A stretch of 64,000 bases of DNA from a bacterium BMS3Bbin08 (GTDB taxonomy: Bacteria; Nitrospirota; Thermodesulfovibrionia; UBA6902; BMS3Bbin08): the NCBI GenBank assembly GCA_002897775.1, contig BDTR01000029.1:67001-131000 (forward strand). The letters run 5' to 3'. Positions within the stretch are counted from its first letter, which is position 1; the number at the start of each line of letters is the position of its first letter. The notes under the pieces were generated by a model. It had not been told where the DNA came from and searched no databases. It saw only the letters and a list, made by a program, of their open reading frames with translations. Below, piece by piece: positions 42,926 to 51,477 of the stretch. Made by a program: the position numbers and the translations under genes.

Positions 42926-43975
42926 TTATTTTTCATTTTTTATTTTCCTGTAGAGGTCGAGAAGTATCCCCTCTCTTAAGCCATAATCACTTACTATAAC
43001 CTGTTTAAAGCCGAATGTCGCTACTAATTTTAGAAGTATAAGCGTGCCGGGCACTATAATGTCAAGCCTTCCGGGTTCGAGTGAATGGTACTTTGCCCTT
43101 TCCCTGGCGCCGATGGCGGATATGTCGCTGTATATCTGTTTTATCTCTTTCGCGGTTAATCCGGAATTGTGGATTTTATTATGGTCGTAGCTTTTAAGGT
43201 TCTGTTTCATAGCGGCGAGGGCAGTGACTGTGCCGGCAGTGCCTATGAAAACAGTGTCAGAGGAGAAAAGTTTTTTTAAAGGTTTAACTGTCGGCGCGAT
43301 TCTTTCAGATATCTCCCTGCCCATCAGTGCAAGGTCTTTGCCCGCGGGCGGGTCTTTTTTCATGTATTTCTCTGCAAGGTAAACAACGCCCAGATGCAGG
43401 CTGTAAACAGATTGAGATCTTCCGTGCCGTGATAATATAAGCTCTGTGCTCCCTCCGCCTATATCGACCATCAGAGCTGTCTCAGGGAGATCAATGCCTA
43501 TGAGCATTCCTGAAGAAGTGATCCTGGCTTCTTCTTCACCGCTGACTATTTCTACTTTAAGCCCTGCTGTGTCCAGGGCTTTTTTCAAAAAGGCGCCTTT
43601 GTTCCCGGCGTCCCTGAGCGCGCTTGTTGCCAGGGCCGACGTCCTGCGGACATTATGGTGGGATATGATATTGCTAAAGTTCTTTAACGCGGCTATGCTT
43701 CTGTCTATTGCCTGTTTTTTGATCAGGCCCTTTTCAGTGATCCCTTCGCCCAGACGCGTTATAATCCTTTCTGAATGGATCTCTCTGATACTGAAGTTTT
43801 TTCCTCTGTTGTCCGGCCGGACCTCAGCGATAAGAAGCCTGAATGTGTTCGTTCCTATATCGATTGCCGCGAGTCGCTTTGACCCGGTTCTGGAAGGTTT
43901 GGAATTCACGGAAAAATTATAACTTAAAGACAACCATTTTTGTTCACGTCCGTTTAATTCGGCAAATTCAGCCAC
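42926..43975 (-). CDS. Ppx/GppA exopolyphosphatase / pppGpp phosphohydrolase family
   Basis: Up to 349 residues. LAAIDIGTNTFRLLIAEV, SALATSALRDAGN, VSGEEEARI and VDIGGGSTELIL are the ASKHA-fold motifs of Ppx/GppA; the C-terminal HD extension is absent, as in short members. The start is uncertain: the family begins near SKRLAAIDIGT, so a later GTG at 43909 is possible. The family degrades polyphosphate or pppGpp. It ends inside the oxidoreductase beta region. Confidence 0.86.
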   Translation of the reverse strand: MAEFAELNGREQKWLSLSYNFSVNSKPSRTGSKRLAAIDIGTNTFRLLIAEVRPDNRGKNFSIREIHSERIITRLGEGITEKGLIKKQAIDRSIAALKNFSNIISHHNVRRTSALATSALRDAGNKGAFLKKALDTAGLKVEIVSGEEEARITSSGMLIGIDLPETALMVDIGGGSTELILSRHGRSQSVYSLHLGVVYLAEKYMKKDPPAGKDLALMGREISERIAPTVKPLKKLFSSDTVFIGTAGTVTALAAMKQNLKSYDHNKIHNSGLTAKEIKQIYSDISAIGARERAKYHSLEPGRLDIIVPGTLILLKLVATFGFKQVIVSDYGLREGILLDLYRKIKNEK

Positions 43976-44148
43976 GTATCCCAGAGAGTCAGCGATTCTC
44001 TGGCGTTCCCGCTGCCGTCAAACAGACCTGGTTCTTCAGGTTCAAACAAATTCCCCCCTGGCAATCATTATGACCTTTCCGCCGACAGACACGCTTATTT
44101 CTTTGTTTTTAGCCTCAGCCTGGTTCAGATAGATATCCTTAAAAACTT

Positions 44149-44991
44149 CTATATGAAAACTTTTTCTTTTGCCCTGGGAATGATCTCCGCGTTCTCCGCC
44201 CTTGAGAGCAGTTCAAGAACAGCCCTTTCTCCTTCATCACCAACGTCAGGCGAAAAGTCATTCACATAGAGATCTATATGCCGGTTAATGACGTCTTCTG
44301 AAAGTTCCTGGGAGTGCTCTTTAATATAACCCATTGGTTCAGACCTGTTGCTGAAAGCATACTCAATGCTTTTTTTGATGATCTTATTTACTTTCCTGGT
44401 CAAACCGTCACCCAGAGAGCGTTTGGCAATTATACCGCCGAGCGGAACAGGCAGGCCTGTCAGCTCTTCCCACCACTGGCCCAGGTCAATGATCTGTTTC
44501 AGGCCGTATGAATGGTATGTGAACCTGCTCTCATGGATTATCAGGCCGGCGTCAACATCGTTATTTGCCACTGCTTCAATTATCTTATGGAACGGCATCT
44601 CCACCAGGTTTGAACGCTTACCAATAAAGGCCGGGTCAAAGAGCTGCAACAGCAGATAAGCGGTTGTCAGCCTGCCGGGCACAGCGATCTTCCTGTCCCG
44701 GAGTTCCCGCATTGAATATTCGTTCTTTGAAATAACAAGGGGTCCGCATCCTCTGCCGAGCGCGCCTCCCGCCCTGAGCAGGCAGTATTTCCTTCGGAGG
44801 TGACCGAACGCGTGATAAGAGACCTTGCTCAGGTCGAGTCCGGTCTTAAGGGCTTTCTGGTTCAGGGCCTCAACATCAAGCAGTAGCTCTTTAAACACCA
44901 GGTTACTGGTCTCTACCTTCCCATGTGTCATAGCGTAGAAAATAAAGGTGTCGTTAGGGCAGGGCGAGTAACCAAGCGAAAGGGTTTTCAT
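44149..44991 (-). CDS. mqnD: 1,4-dihydroxy-6-naphthoate synthase (futalosine menaquinone pathway)
   Basis: 280 residues from the ATG at 44991. LSLGYSPCPNDTFIFYAM is the MqnD N-terminus, with the VPGRLTTAYLLLQLF and GLIIHESRFTYHSYGL segments and the LTGLPVPLGGI substrate region. MqnD turns cyclic dehypoxanthine futalosine into dihydroxynaphthoate. A longer in-frame start at 45135 would translate repeat-like sequence of the NifU gene region and is rejected. The enzyme implies menaquinone-based respiration. Confidence 0.92.
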   Translation of the reverse strand: MKTLSLGYSPCPNDTFIFYAMTHGKVETSNLVFKELLLDVEALNQKALKTGLDLSKVSYHAFGHLRRKYCLLRAGGALGRGCGPLVISKNEYSMRELRDRKIAVPGRLTTAYLLLQLFDPAFIGKRSNLVEMPFHKIIEAVANNDVDAGLIIHESRFTYHSYGLKQIIDLGQWWEELTGLPVPLGGIIAKRSLGDGLTRKVNKIIKKSIEYAFSNRSEPMGYIKEHSQELSEDVINRHIDLYVNDFSPDVGDEGERAVLELLSRAENAEIIPRAKEKVFI

Positions 44992-44995
44992 ATTA

Positions 44996-45364
44996 TTACG
45001 TTTGTTTTTTTCTGTAGTCCTCGATCGCCTTGTGAAGGGCGGCCGCCCCGAGGTTGGAACAGTGCTGTTTCTGCGCGGGAAGCCCGCCGAGCGCGCTGGA
45101 TACAGCTTCTTTGGATATTGAAAGCGCTTCATCAAGGGATTTGCCCTTGACCATTTCAGTTACCATGCTTGATACAGCGATCGCCGCGCCGCAGCCAAAG
45201 GTCTGAAATTTTGCGTCGACTATTTTGTCGTCCCTGATCTTGAGAAATATTTTCATCGCGTCCCCGCAGACCGGATTGCCTTCTTCTCCAATACCGTCGG
45301 CATCTGGCATTTCTCCGACATTGCGCGGGTTTGTAAAATGGTCCATTACTTCTTTGGTGTACAT
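44996..45364 (-). CDS. nifU: NifU/IscU-type Fe-S scaffold protein
   Basis: 122 residues. MYTKEVMDHFTNPRNVGEM at the start, GNPVCGDAMKIFLKI, TFGCGAAIAVSSMVTE and KQHCSNLGAAAL contain the three scaffold cysteines. No C-terminal Nfu domain, so it is an IscU-like short form. It overlaps the cysteine desulfurase gene by 19 bp, in an operon of Fe-S assembly. Confidence 0.92.
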   Translation of the reverse strand: MYTKEVMDHFTNPRNVGEMPDADGIGEEGNPVCGDAMKIFLKIRDDKIVDAKFQTFGCGAAIAVSSMVTEMVKGKSLDEALSISKEAVSSALGGLPAQKQHCSNLGAAALHKAIEDYRKKQT

Positions 45365-46542
45365 GCTTTATCCTCCTTTCCCCCCCAACCTTTAGAATAA
45401 GGTGAGATTTCCCTGAGCCGGGTTATTACCTGAGGGAAAACCTCGTTAAGGTTGTTTACCTCTTCTTCTGTTGTTCCTTCACCAGGTGTGAACACGACCG
45501 AGCCCTGGGCAAGATGGGCGGGTGTTCCGATCGAGAGCAGGACAGGCGAAGACTTTAATGCCCTTGAACTGCACGCGGAACCGCTGGCAGCATAAATGTC
45601 TTTGGCAGCAAGAAGCAGGAGCATTGCCTCGCCTTCGATGTATTCAACTACAAAACTTGTATGGCCGGGGAGCCTCTGTTCCGGATGCCCAGTAAGATAC
45701 ACATTTTCTATTTTAAGGGCGTTTTCTATTATTCTGTCTCTCATCGGTTTTACGTGATCGATACGCTTCTGAAGGTCCCTTTTCGCGAGTTCAGCCGCCT
45801 TACCCATGCCTGCGATCGCCGGGACATTTTCAGTGCCGGCGCGCCTTCCGCCTTCCTGAATGCCGCCGTAGATCAGGGGAACTATGCGGGTGCCTGTCTT
45901 GAGATAAAGGGCTGCGGCGCCTTTTGGCCCGTAAAACTGATGTGCCGCGAATGTTACCAGGTCCACATCAATTGACTGAACATCAAAAGGAATATTACCC
46001 ACGGAAGCAACGGCGTCTGTATGAAACAGTACTCCTTTTTGTTTTGCGATCTTTCCGATCTCCGCGACAGGTTCAACAGTGCCTATCTCAGGGCTGGCAT
46101 GTATGACCGATATCAGGATCGTCTCACTGGTAATGGCTTTTTCAACCGTCGCTGGGTCAACAAGGCCGTGCCCGTCAACCGGCAGATAGGTCACGGCAAA
46201 ACCGGACTTCTCAAGAAAACGCGCTGAGTTGAGAACAGAATGATGTTCAACCCTGGAGACGATCACATGCTTTCCCTTGTTCTGATTTGCAAAGGCAATT
46301 CCTTTTATGGCAAAGTTGTTGGACTCGGCCCCGTTTGACGTGAAGATGATCTCGTTCGGCTTTGAGTTGATCAGTGCCGCGGTGCCGGCGCGGGCGTTCT
46401 CAATGGCCTCCCTTGCCTTTATGCCGGGTTCATAGAGACTTAAAGGGTTGCCGTAATACTCCTTAAAATACGGCATCATTGCTTCCAGAACCTCCGGATG
46501 TAAAGGGTTTGTCGCCGCGTGATCCAAATATATGCCTTTCAT
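45346..46542 (-). CDS. nifS: Cysteine desulfurase NifS/IscS
   Basis: 398 residues from the ATG at 46542, which has a GGAGGAAACC ribosome binding site. GIYLDHAATNPLHPEVLEAM starts the protein, EIIFTSNGAESNNFAIKG holds the PLP phosphate loop, HFY-GPKG is the PLP-lysine region (AAHQFYGPKGAAAL), and ASGSACSSRALKSS carries the catalytic Cys. It supplies sulfur to NifU and likely to the neighbouring TusA-like protein. Confidence 0.93.
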   Translation of the reverse strand: MKGIYLDHAATNPLHPEVLEAMMPYFKEYYGNPLSLYEPGIKAREAIENARAGTAALINSKPNEIIFTSNGAESNNFAIKGIAFANQNKGKHVIVSRVEHHSVLNSARFLEKSGFAVTYLPVDGHGLVDPATVEKAITSETILISVIHASPEIGTVEPVAEIGKIAKQKGVLFHTDAVASVGNIPFDVQSIDVDLVTFAAHQFYGPKGAAALYLKTGTRIVPLIYGGIQEGGRRAGTENVPAIAGMGKAAELAKRDLQKRIDHVKPMRDRIIENALKIENVYLTGHPEQRLPGHTSFVVEYIEGEAMLLLLAAKDIYAASGSACSSRALKSSPVLLSIGTPAHLAQGSVVFTPGEGTTEEEVNNLNEVFPQVITRLREISPYSKGWGGKEDKACTPKK

Positions 46543-46564
46543 GGTTTCCTCCAGCATTATTTTG

Positions 46565-46867
46565 CTATGATTCTTTAAGTTTTCTTACGTAAAATGTGTA
46601 GTAATCCGGATCTTCCAGAATGCCGATGAATTCGTTGCCTGTTTTAACACACCAGCCGGGTATGTCTTCGAGCGCGCCTTCATAATCGGTCAGGATAGCC
46701 AGGACCTGGCCCACACTGATCTCCTGTATTTTCTCCTCAATGGTGAGCAGATGCATCGGGCACATCATATAGATTATGTCTGTTGTCGCGTCGGCTTCTA
46801 CAGGCTTTTCAAGGAACTTCAGATCAGACCCTGGCGGCGTGTTGGTAGAAGCGCCCGTAATTTCCAT
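46565..46867 (-). CDS. TusA/SirA-like sulfurtransferase
   Basis: 100 residues. YMMCPMHLLTIEEKIQEISV holds the sulfur-accepting Cys, but as CPMH instead of the CPxP usual for TusA. VGQVLAILTDYEGALEDIPGWCVKTGNE matches the rest of the fold (quoted in parts: GALEDIPGWC). It lies between the Rrf2 regulator and nifS, so it probably takes persulfide sulfur from NifS. Confidence 0.8.
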   Translation of the reverse strand: MEITGASTNTPPGSDLKFLEKPVEADATTDIIYMMCPMHLLTIEEKIQEISVGQVLAILTDYEGALEDIPGWCVKTGNEFIGILEDPDYYTFYVRKLKES

Positions 46868-46871
46868 TCTC

Positions 46872-47297
46872 TTACCCCAAAATCTTTTTTTCTTCTTTTA
46901 GCAGGTCATTGAGACTTATGGTCTCAAGAAAGTGCTCTATTTTCTCTCCGAGTGATTTCCACAGGAGCCTTGACACACAGCCTTTAACGCGGCTGCAGCC
47001 TTTTGCGGAAGGGTCAAGGCATTGTGTAATGGCAACAGGCCCCTCAAGGGCGTTCATGATCTTACCCAGGCTGATCTCGGCAGGCTTTTTATCAAGCACA
47101 TATCCTCCGCCCGGTCCTCTCCGGCTTTTGATAAGGCTTGCCTTGCGCAGTTTGTTCAGCAGCTGCTCAAGATAGGCCACGGATACTCCCTGCCTGGTGG
47201 CGATCTCCTTTATGGACAGGGGACCTTTTCTATAGTCTTTTGCCAGTTCGAACATTGCCCTGACTCCGTATTCTCCTTTTGTTGATAAGCGCAGCAT
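46872..47297 (-). CDS. Rrf2/IscR-family regulator of Fe-S assembly
   Basis: 141 residues. STKGEYGVRAMFELAKDYR, SIKEIATRQGVSVAYLEQLL and KSRRGPGGGYVLDKKP form the winged helix and wing of the Rrf2 family. Cysteines in ITQCLDPSAKGCSRVKGCVS fit an IscR-type Fe-S ligation site. It heads the TusA-nifS-nifU group and likely represses it when its cluster is loaded. The AT-rich stretch 47298-47345 should hold its promoter and operator. Confidence 0.9.
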   Translation of the reverse strand: MLRLSTKGEYGVRAMFELAKDYRKGPLSIKEIATRQGVSVAYLEQLLNKLRKASLIKSRRGPGGGYVLDKKPAEISLGKIMNALEGPVAITQCLDPSAKGCSRVKGCVSRLLWKSLGEKIEHFLETISLNDLLKEEKKILG

Positions 47298-47470
47298 ATA
47301 TTTAAAAAATATAATAGTCTACTAATTTTGTCAAGTATTCGACTGGTCAACTGTTTGGAACAGATTTATTGTTAACCCGCCAAAAAATCCGAAAAAACCG
47401 GAAAATATTACTCCAGAGTAACAGAAATAATAATATAGAGCCTGTTCACAAAATTGTTTTCAAAAAGTTA
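47298..47470. other. Intergenic promoter region between divergent operons
   Basis: AT-rich, no gene. It must hold the minus-strand promoter of the Rrf2 operon (imperfect palindrome ATATTTAAAAAATATAATAG at 47298-47317). Confidence 0.45.
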
Positions 47471-47499
47471 TTGACAAGCTTTTGTTGTTATGCTATTAA
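47471..47499 (+). promoter_or_regulatory. Sigma-70-like promoter for the secreted-protein/RHS locus
   Basis: TTGACA at 47471-47476, a 17-bp spacer, and TATTAA at 47494-47499. The first gene starts at 47771, leaving a leader of about 265 bases. An 84-codon frame inside this leader has no ribosome binding site and no family resemblance. Confidence 0.62.
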
Positions 47500-47770
47500 T
47501 GCAAAATATAAATAGTTTTCTGTTTCTCTCTTTTTTACACAACCTTAGAAAAGTTGACAGGCGAGATTGTATTATCTTATGGAGAAATATGATTTCAACG
47601 CGAAAAAGGTTTCTTCAAAACAAAGAATTTTACTCTTCAATATTAGTTTCCCCATTTATCCTCAAACGAATGTGGCAGCATCATTGCGCGTGTTATGAAT
47701 CCTCAAAGCAACAGATGAAGATAATAAAACAAAGACAAATATAAAAAAATCAGAAAACGGAGGCTTTGAT

Positions 47771-48445
47771 ATGAAAAAAACAGTATTGATCTTTATAGCG
47801 GGCTTATTGCTTATTGCCGGCACCGCTTTTGCGGCCGGAGATCTGTATGTATCGGGCAACCTTGGTGTCGGGACAGAAACTCCCCAGCAGAAACTGGATG
47901 TTCGCGGCAGTATTCAGATTGGGAAGTCGAATTTTGATGGTATCTTTTTTGGTGATAGCGGGAAAGGACTTGCATGGAGGACTGCTTATGGTGGAAGACC
48001 CGGATTTATATCTGATAGTTTGGCTCTCGGTTGGGACAGTAGTCTTGTTGAAATCATGTGGGATACGCTCCGTGATGGCGCGTGGGCATATTGTGAAGGG
48101 GTAAGGGCCGGATATCCGGGTATATTGGTAGATTGTGCGGATTATTCCGGCCTGATGGACAGCAATGACTATTACTGGGTATGGAAGCATGGCAATGATT
48201 CACGATATCCTGACACAGCAGATTTAAAATTTGTATTTGACGGCGAAAGCAACGACGGTGTTATGGGCTTTATGGAAGATGAAGACGAATTCTTCTTTGA
48301 TAACAAGGTCGTTGTTAATGACGCGCTGGCAGTAAGCGGCCTGCCGACCTCGCCGCCGGATACTTCTGCTGCCAGTTACATCGTGTGCATAGACCCTTCA
48401 GGCAACATGTGGATAGATAACGACGGGACCAATGATTGTAACTAA
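47771..48445 (+). CDS. Secreted protein with tail-fibre-like N-terminal motif
   Basis: 224 residues with a signal peptide ending AFAAGDL. The segment LYVSGNLGVGTETPQQKLDV followed by RGSIQIG is the stalk motif often found at the head of phage tail-fibre and bacterial surface proteins. The rest is acidic and unrecognised, ending CIDPSGNMWIDNDGTNDCN. GGAGGCTTTGAT precedes the ATG. It opens the operon that leads to the RHS protein. Confidence 0.66.
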   Translation: MKKTVLIFIAGLLLIAGTAFAAGDLYVSGNLGVGTETPQQKLDVRGSIQIGKSNFDGIFFGDSGKGLAWRTAYGGRPGFISDSLALGWDSSLVEIMWDTLRDGAWAYCEGVRAGYPGILVDCADYSGLMDSNDYYWVWKHGNDSRYPDTADLKFVFDGESNDGVMGFMEDEDEFFFDNKVVVNDALAVSGLPTSPPDTSAASYIVCIDPSGNMWIDNDGTNDCN

Positions 48446-48495
48446 GCTGATAATTGAGATATACCGGTGAACATAAGGAGAAGTTTGAAAAGAGC

Positions 48496-51477
48496 ATGAA
48501 AAAGACAATAATCACGATATTCACTGTGTTATTTATAGTCTGCCTTGCGGTGTCTGCAAGTGCGGCTACTGTAACCTGGACCGGCGGAGGGACTGATAAT
48601 CTCGCCTCAACTCCTTATAACTGGTTAGTAGGTATGGTCCCGCAGAACGGTGATGATGTTGTATTTGATGATACATCTGTTAAAGACTGCACATGGGATA
48701 TTTATGTGGCACCTGCTTCCTTATCTCTTAATTCCGGGTATACCGGAACACTTTTAACAAACTCAGCTCTTATAATAACAGGAAATTTAGATATTAGTGA
48801 TGGAACTTTAGTTAATAACGGGAAAATCTGGGTTGGTTATAGTACAGGAGAGGTTCCACCCTATCCACCTGCAGGGCTGACTGCCACAGTCATAGCCGCA
48901 TCCCCAACCAGGATAGACCTTTCATGGACTGATAATTCCGGCAATGAGACAGGATTTTATATAGAGAGGAAGACAGGCGGAGACGCTTATGCGCAGATAG
49001 CCGATGTCGGAGCAGATGTCCCCAATTATTCAGACACAGGGTTAACACCTGAAACAACTTACTACTACAAGGTGAGGGCGTATAATTCTGCCGGAGACTC
49101 AGATTACAGTGTTGAAACCTCTGCCACGACATTGGATAATTGGCGGGATAGTAACTGGCTATACAGGCAGAAGATAACCATCAGCAGTGCCATGACACCA
49201 GACACAAACCAGACAAATTTTCCCCTGCTTGTGAAAATAACAGACCAGAACAATCCGGTCTTTGACAATGCCCTTTCAAATGGAGACGACATACTATTTA
49301 CATCATCAGACGGCATAACCGGATTAGATCATGAAATAGAATATTATCGGAATTATATTACTAAAGAACTGGATATATGGGTAAAGATGCTGACCCTGTC
49401 CTCTTCTCAAGACACAATCATCTACATGTACTACGGCAACAGCAGCGCCCCCAATCAGGAAAATCCTTATGCAGTATGGGGTAGCTATTCAGGAGTATGG
49501 CATTTACATGATGATTTTCTCGATTCAAGCGCGTCCAGCAATGATACTGTAAATTATGGCTCTTTAGATGCTGCCGGCATGATAGGCGATGGTCAGAAAT
49601 TTGATGGCATTGATGATATTGTCCTGCTCTCCGGAGGCGAAGAGGCAGGTCTTTTAACAGGTCATGGTCAGCACACAATAAGCGCGTGGATTAACGCGGA
49701 TGATATCAGCACCAGACAATTAGTCATTGCAGAAGGAGACTGTGACAGTGGGTCTTTTATCTCTTCAGGCTACGGGTTATACGTTAATGACGGTCAAGGT
49801 AATACAAGGCATTTACTTAACACTTATGATTCTGAAATCGACAGTGTAACATCTTCTGCTGTAGATACAGGAAACTGGCATCACCTCGCTGGTGTATGGA
49901 ATGGTTCTACCGGAGAACTGAGCCTGTATATAGATGGAATAAATGTAGCCACCAGGACGACCTCTATTGGATACCTGCCTGATCCTTTTTGGGGAGGATG
50001 GAGGCTTGGAGGAGCCGGTGGAGTGTCGGATCCAATGGATTGCACACGTGGGCATTATTTCAATGGCACAATAGATGAAGTCCGTGTCACCAACATTGCC
50101 CGTTCAAATGACTGGATAGCGGCTTCTTACAATAATCAGAATAATCCGGGCGCTTATCTGAACTTCGGATTAGAGGAGACCAAATCTGACGTTTCTCCAG
50201 AGACTCCTTCAGGGCTTGGCGCTATGCCCATATCCTCAAGTCAGATAGATCTTTCATGGACTGATAATTCCGGCAATGAAACAGGTTTTAAGATAGAGCA
50301 AAAAATTGGTGTAGGCGGGACATACAGCCAGATAGCTGCTGTTGGAGCAGACGAAACTACATATTCTGACACAGGGCTGACAGGAGGGACAACTTACTAC
50401 TATCAGGTAAGGGCGTATAACTCTGCCGGAGACTCTGCTTACAGTAACGAGGCTAATGCCACAACAGCAAGTCCTTATCCAACCGTAACAACCGACCCCG
50501 CAACCAATATAACTGATAACTCAGTTACATTAAACGCGGCAGTCAATCCCAATGGCTTTGAAACTACAGCATATTTTGAATGGGGCGCAGACATATCTTA
50601 TGGGAACACAACTGCTACCCGGTCCACAGGAAGCGGGACAGGCAATGTCAGCGTATCTGCCGGTTTAACAGGTCTCTCGGCAAATACCACCTATCACTAC
50701 AGGGCAGTTGCAGCCAATACCAATGGAACAGGCTATGGTCTGGACAGGAGTGTTACCACCGGAGGCAGCGGCTCTGCGACCTGGACTGGCGCTCTATCAA
50801 ACAACTGGGGAGATGCCGGCAACTGGGAGTCCGGCATTGTGCCGGATTCAACATATGATGTAGTAATTACTGCCCCGGACAATGCCCCTGTGCTTGACCA
50901 GGCAGTGACAATATGGTCTTTGACAATTGACCCCGGTGGAGTACTGACCCTGAATGGATACAGCCTGACTGTTATGGGAGATATTACAATTAACGGAACA
51001 CTTGATGCAGGCTCATCAACCATCACAACAGGCGGCAACTGGTCAAATTCAGGCAGTTTCAGTCAGGGCACGTCAACAGTCATTCTCAACGGCACAAATC
51101 AGGCTATTTATGGCAGTACTACATTCTATAATCTGACCAAATCCGTATCAACCGCGGATACATTATATTTTCAGGCAGGAAGCACGCAGACAATTGCCAA
51201 TAGTCTGACTTTAAATGGAGCAGGCGGAGGACTTCTTTCCTTAAGAAGCACATCTACAGGCAGTTACTGGTACATAGACCCGCAGGGCAACCGCAATATC
51301 TCTTTTGTAGATGTTAAAGACTCCAATAATATAAGCTTCACAAACATTGTTGCTATGGACTCTGTGGATTCAGGCGATAATATTAACTGGAGTTTCGGCG
51401 GCAGTGAGTGCGTATGTCTGAAAAATGGACATATTCTTTCCCGGGTAACAGGCAATTACCGGAGGCATCTATGTTAA
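48496..51477 (+). CDS. Secreted multidomain protein (FN3, DUF2341, LamG-like, beta-helix end)
   Basis: 993 residues from the ATG at 48496. After the signal peptide: a FN3 domain (PPAGLTATVIAASPTRIDL), a DUF2341 domain (SNWLYRQKITISSAMTPD), a LamG/concanavalin-like domain (YSGVWHLHDDFLDSSASSND), two more FN3-like modules, and a beta-strand-rich end (GDITINGTLDAGSSTITTGG). Such proteins are exported and bind carbohydrates or other surface partners. The stop codon overlaps the RHS start by 7 bp, so the two are coupled. The two FN3 units (48870-49130 and 50200-50470) are nearly repeated at DNA level. Confidence 0.78.
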   Translation: MKKTIITIFTVLFIVCLAVSASAATVTWTGGGTDNLASTPYNWLVGMVPQNGDDVVFDDTSVKDCTWDIYVAPASLSLNSGYTGTLLTNSALIITGNLDISDGTLVNNGKIWVGYSTGEVPPYPPAGLTATVIAASPTRIDLSWTDNSGNETGFYIERKTGGDAYAQIADVGADVPNYSDTGLTPETTYYYKVRAYNSAGDSDYSVETSATTLDNWRDSNWLYRQKITISSAMTPDTNQTNFPLLVKITDQNNPVFDNALSNGDDILFTSSDGITGLDHEIEYYRNYITKELDIWVKMLTLSSSQDTIIYMYYGNSSAPNQENPYAVWGSYSGVWHLHDDFLDSSASSNDTVNYGSLDAAGMIGDGQKFDGIDDIVLLSGGEEAGLLTGHGQHTISAWINADDISTRQLVIAEGDCDSGSFISSGYGLYVNDGQGNTRHLLNTYDSEIDSVTSSAVDTGNWHHLAGVWNGSTGELSLYIDGINVATRTTSIGYLPDPFWGGWRLGGAGGVSDPMDCTRGHYFNGTIDEVRVTNIARSNDWIAASYNNQNNPGAYLNFGLEETKSDVSPETPSGLGAMPISSSQIDLSWTDNSGNETGFKIEQKIGVGGTYSQIAAVGADETTYSDTGLTGGTTYYYQVRAYNSAGDSAYSNEANATTASPYPTVTTDPATNITDNSVTLNAAVNPNGFETTAYFEWGADISYGNTTATRSTGSGTGNVSVSAGLTGLSANTTYHYRAVAANTNGTGYGLDRSVTTGGSGSATWTGALSNNWGDAGNWESGIVPDSTYDVVITAPDNAPVLDQAVTIWSLTIDPGGVLTLNGYSLTVMGDITINGTLDAGSSTITTGGNWSNSGSFSQGTSTVILNGTNQAIYGSTTFYNLTKSVSTADTLYFQAGSTQTIANSLTLNGAGGGLLSLRSTSTGSYWYIDPQGNRNISFVDVKDSNNISFTNIVAMDSVDSGDNINWSFGGSECVCLKNGHILSRVTGNYRRHLC

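Noticed and set aside
44028-44160. Open frame after mqnD reading ...QAEAKNKEISVSVGGKVI...
   Set aside because: It looks protein-like but has no start codon in frame near the mqnD end and is short; could be a relic, not supported as a gene.
47490-47744. 84-codon frame in the leader of the secreted-protein operon
   Set aside because: No ribosome binding site, no recognisable family, composition like AT-rich leader; the promoter lies directly on its start.
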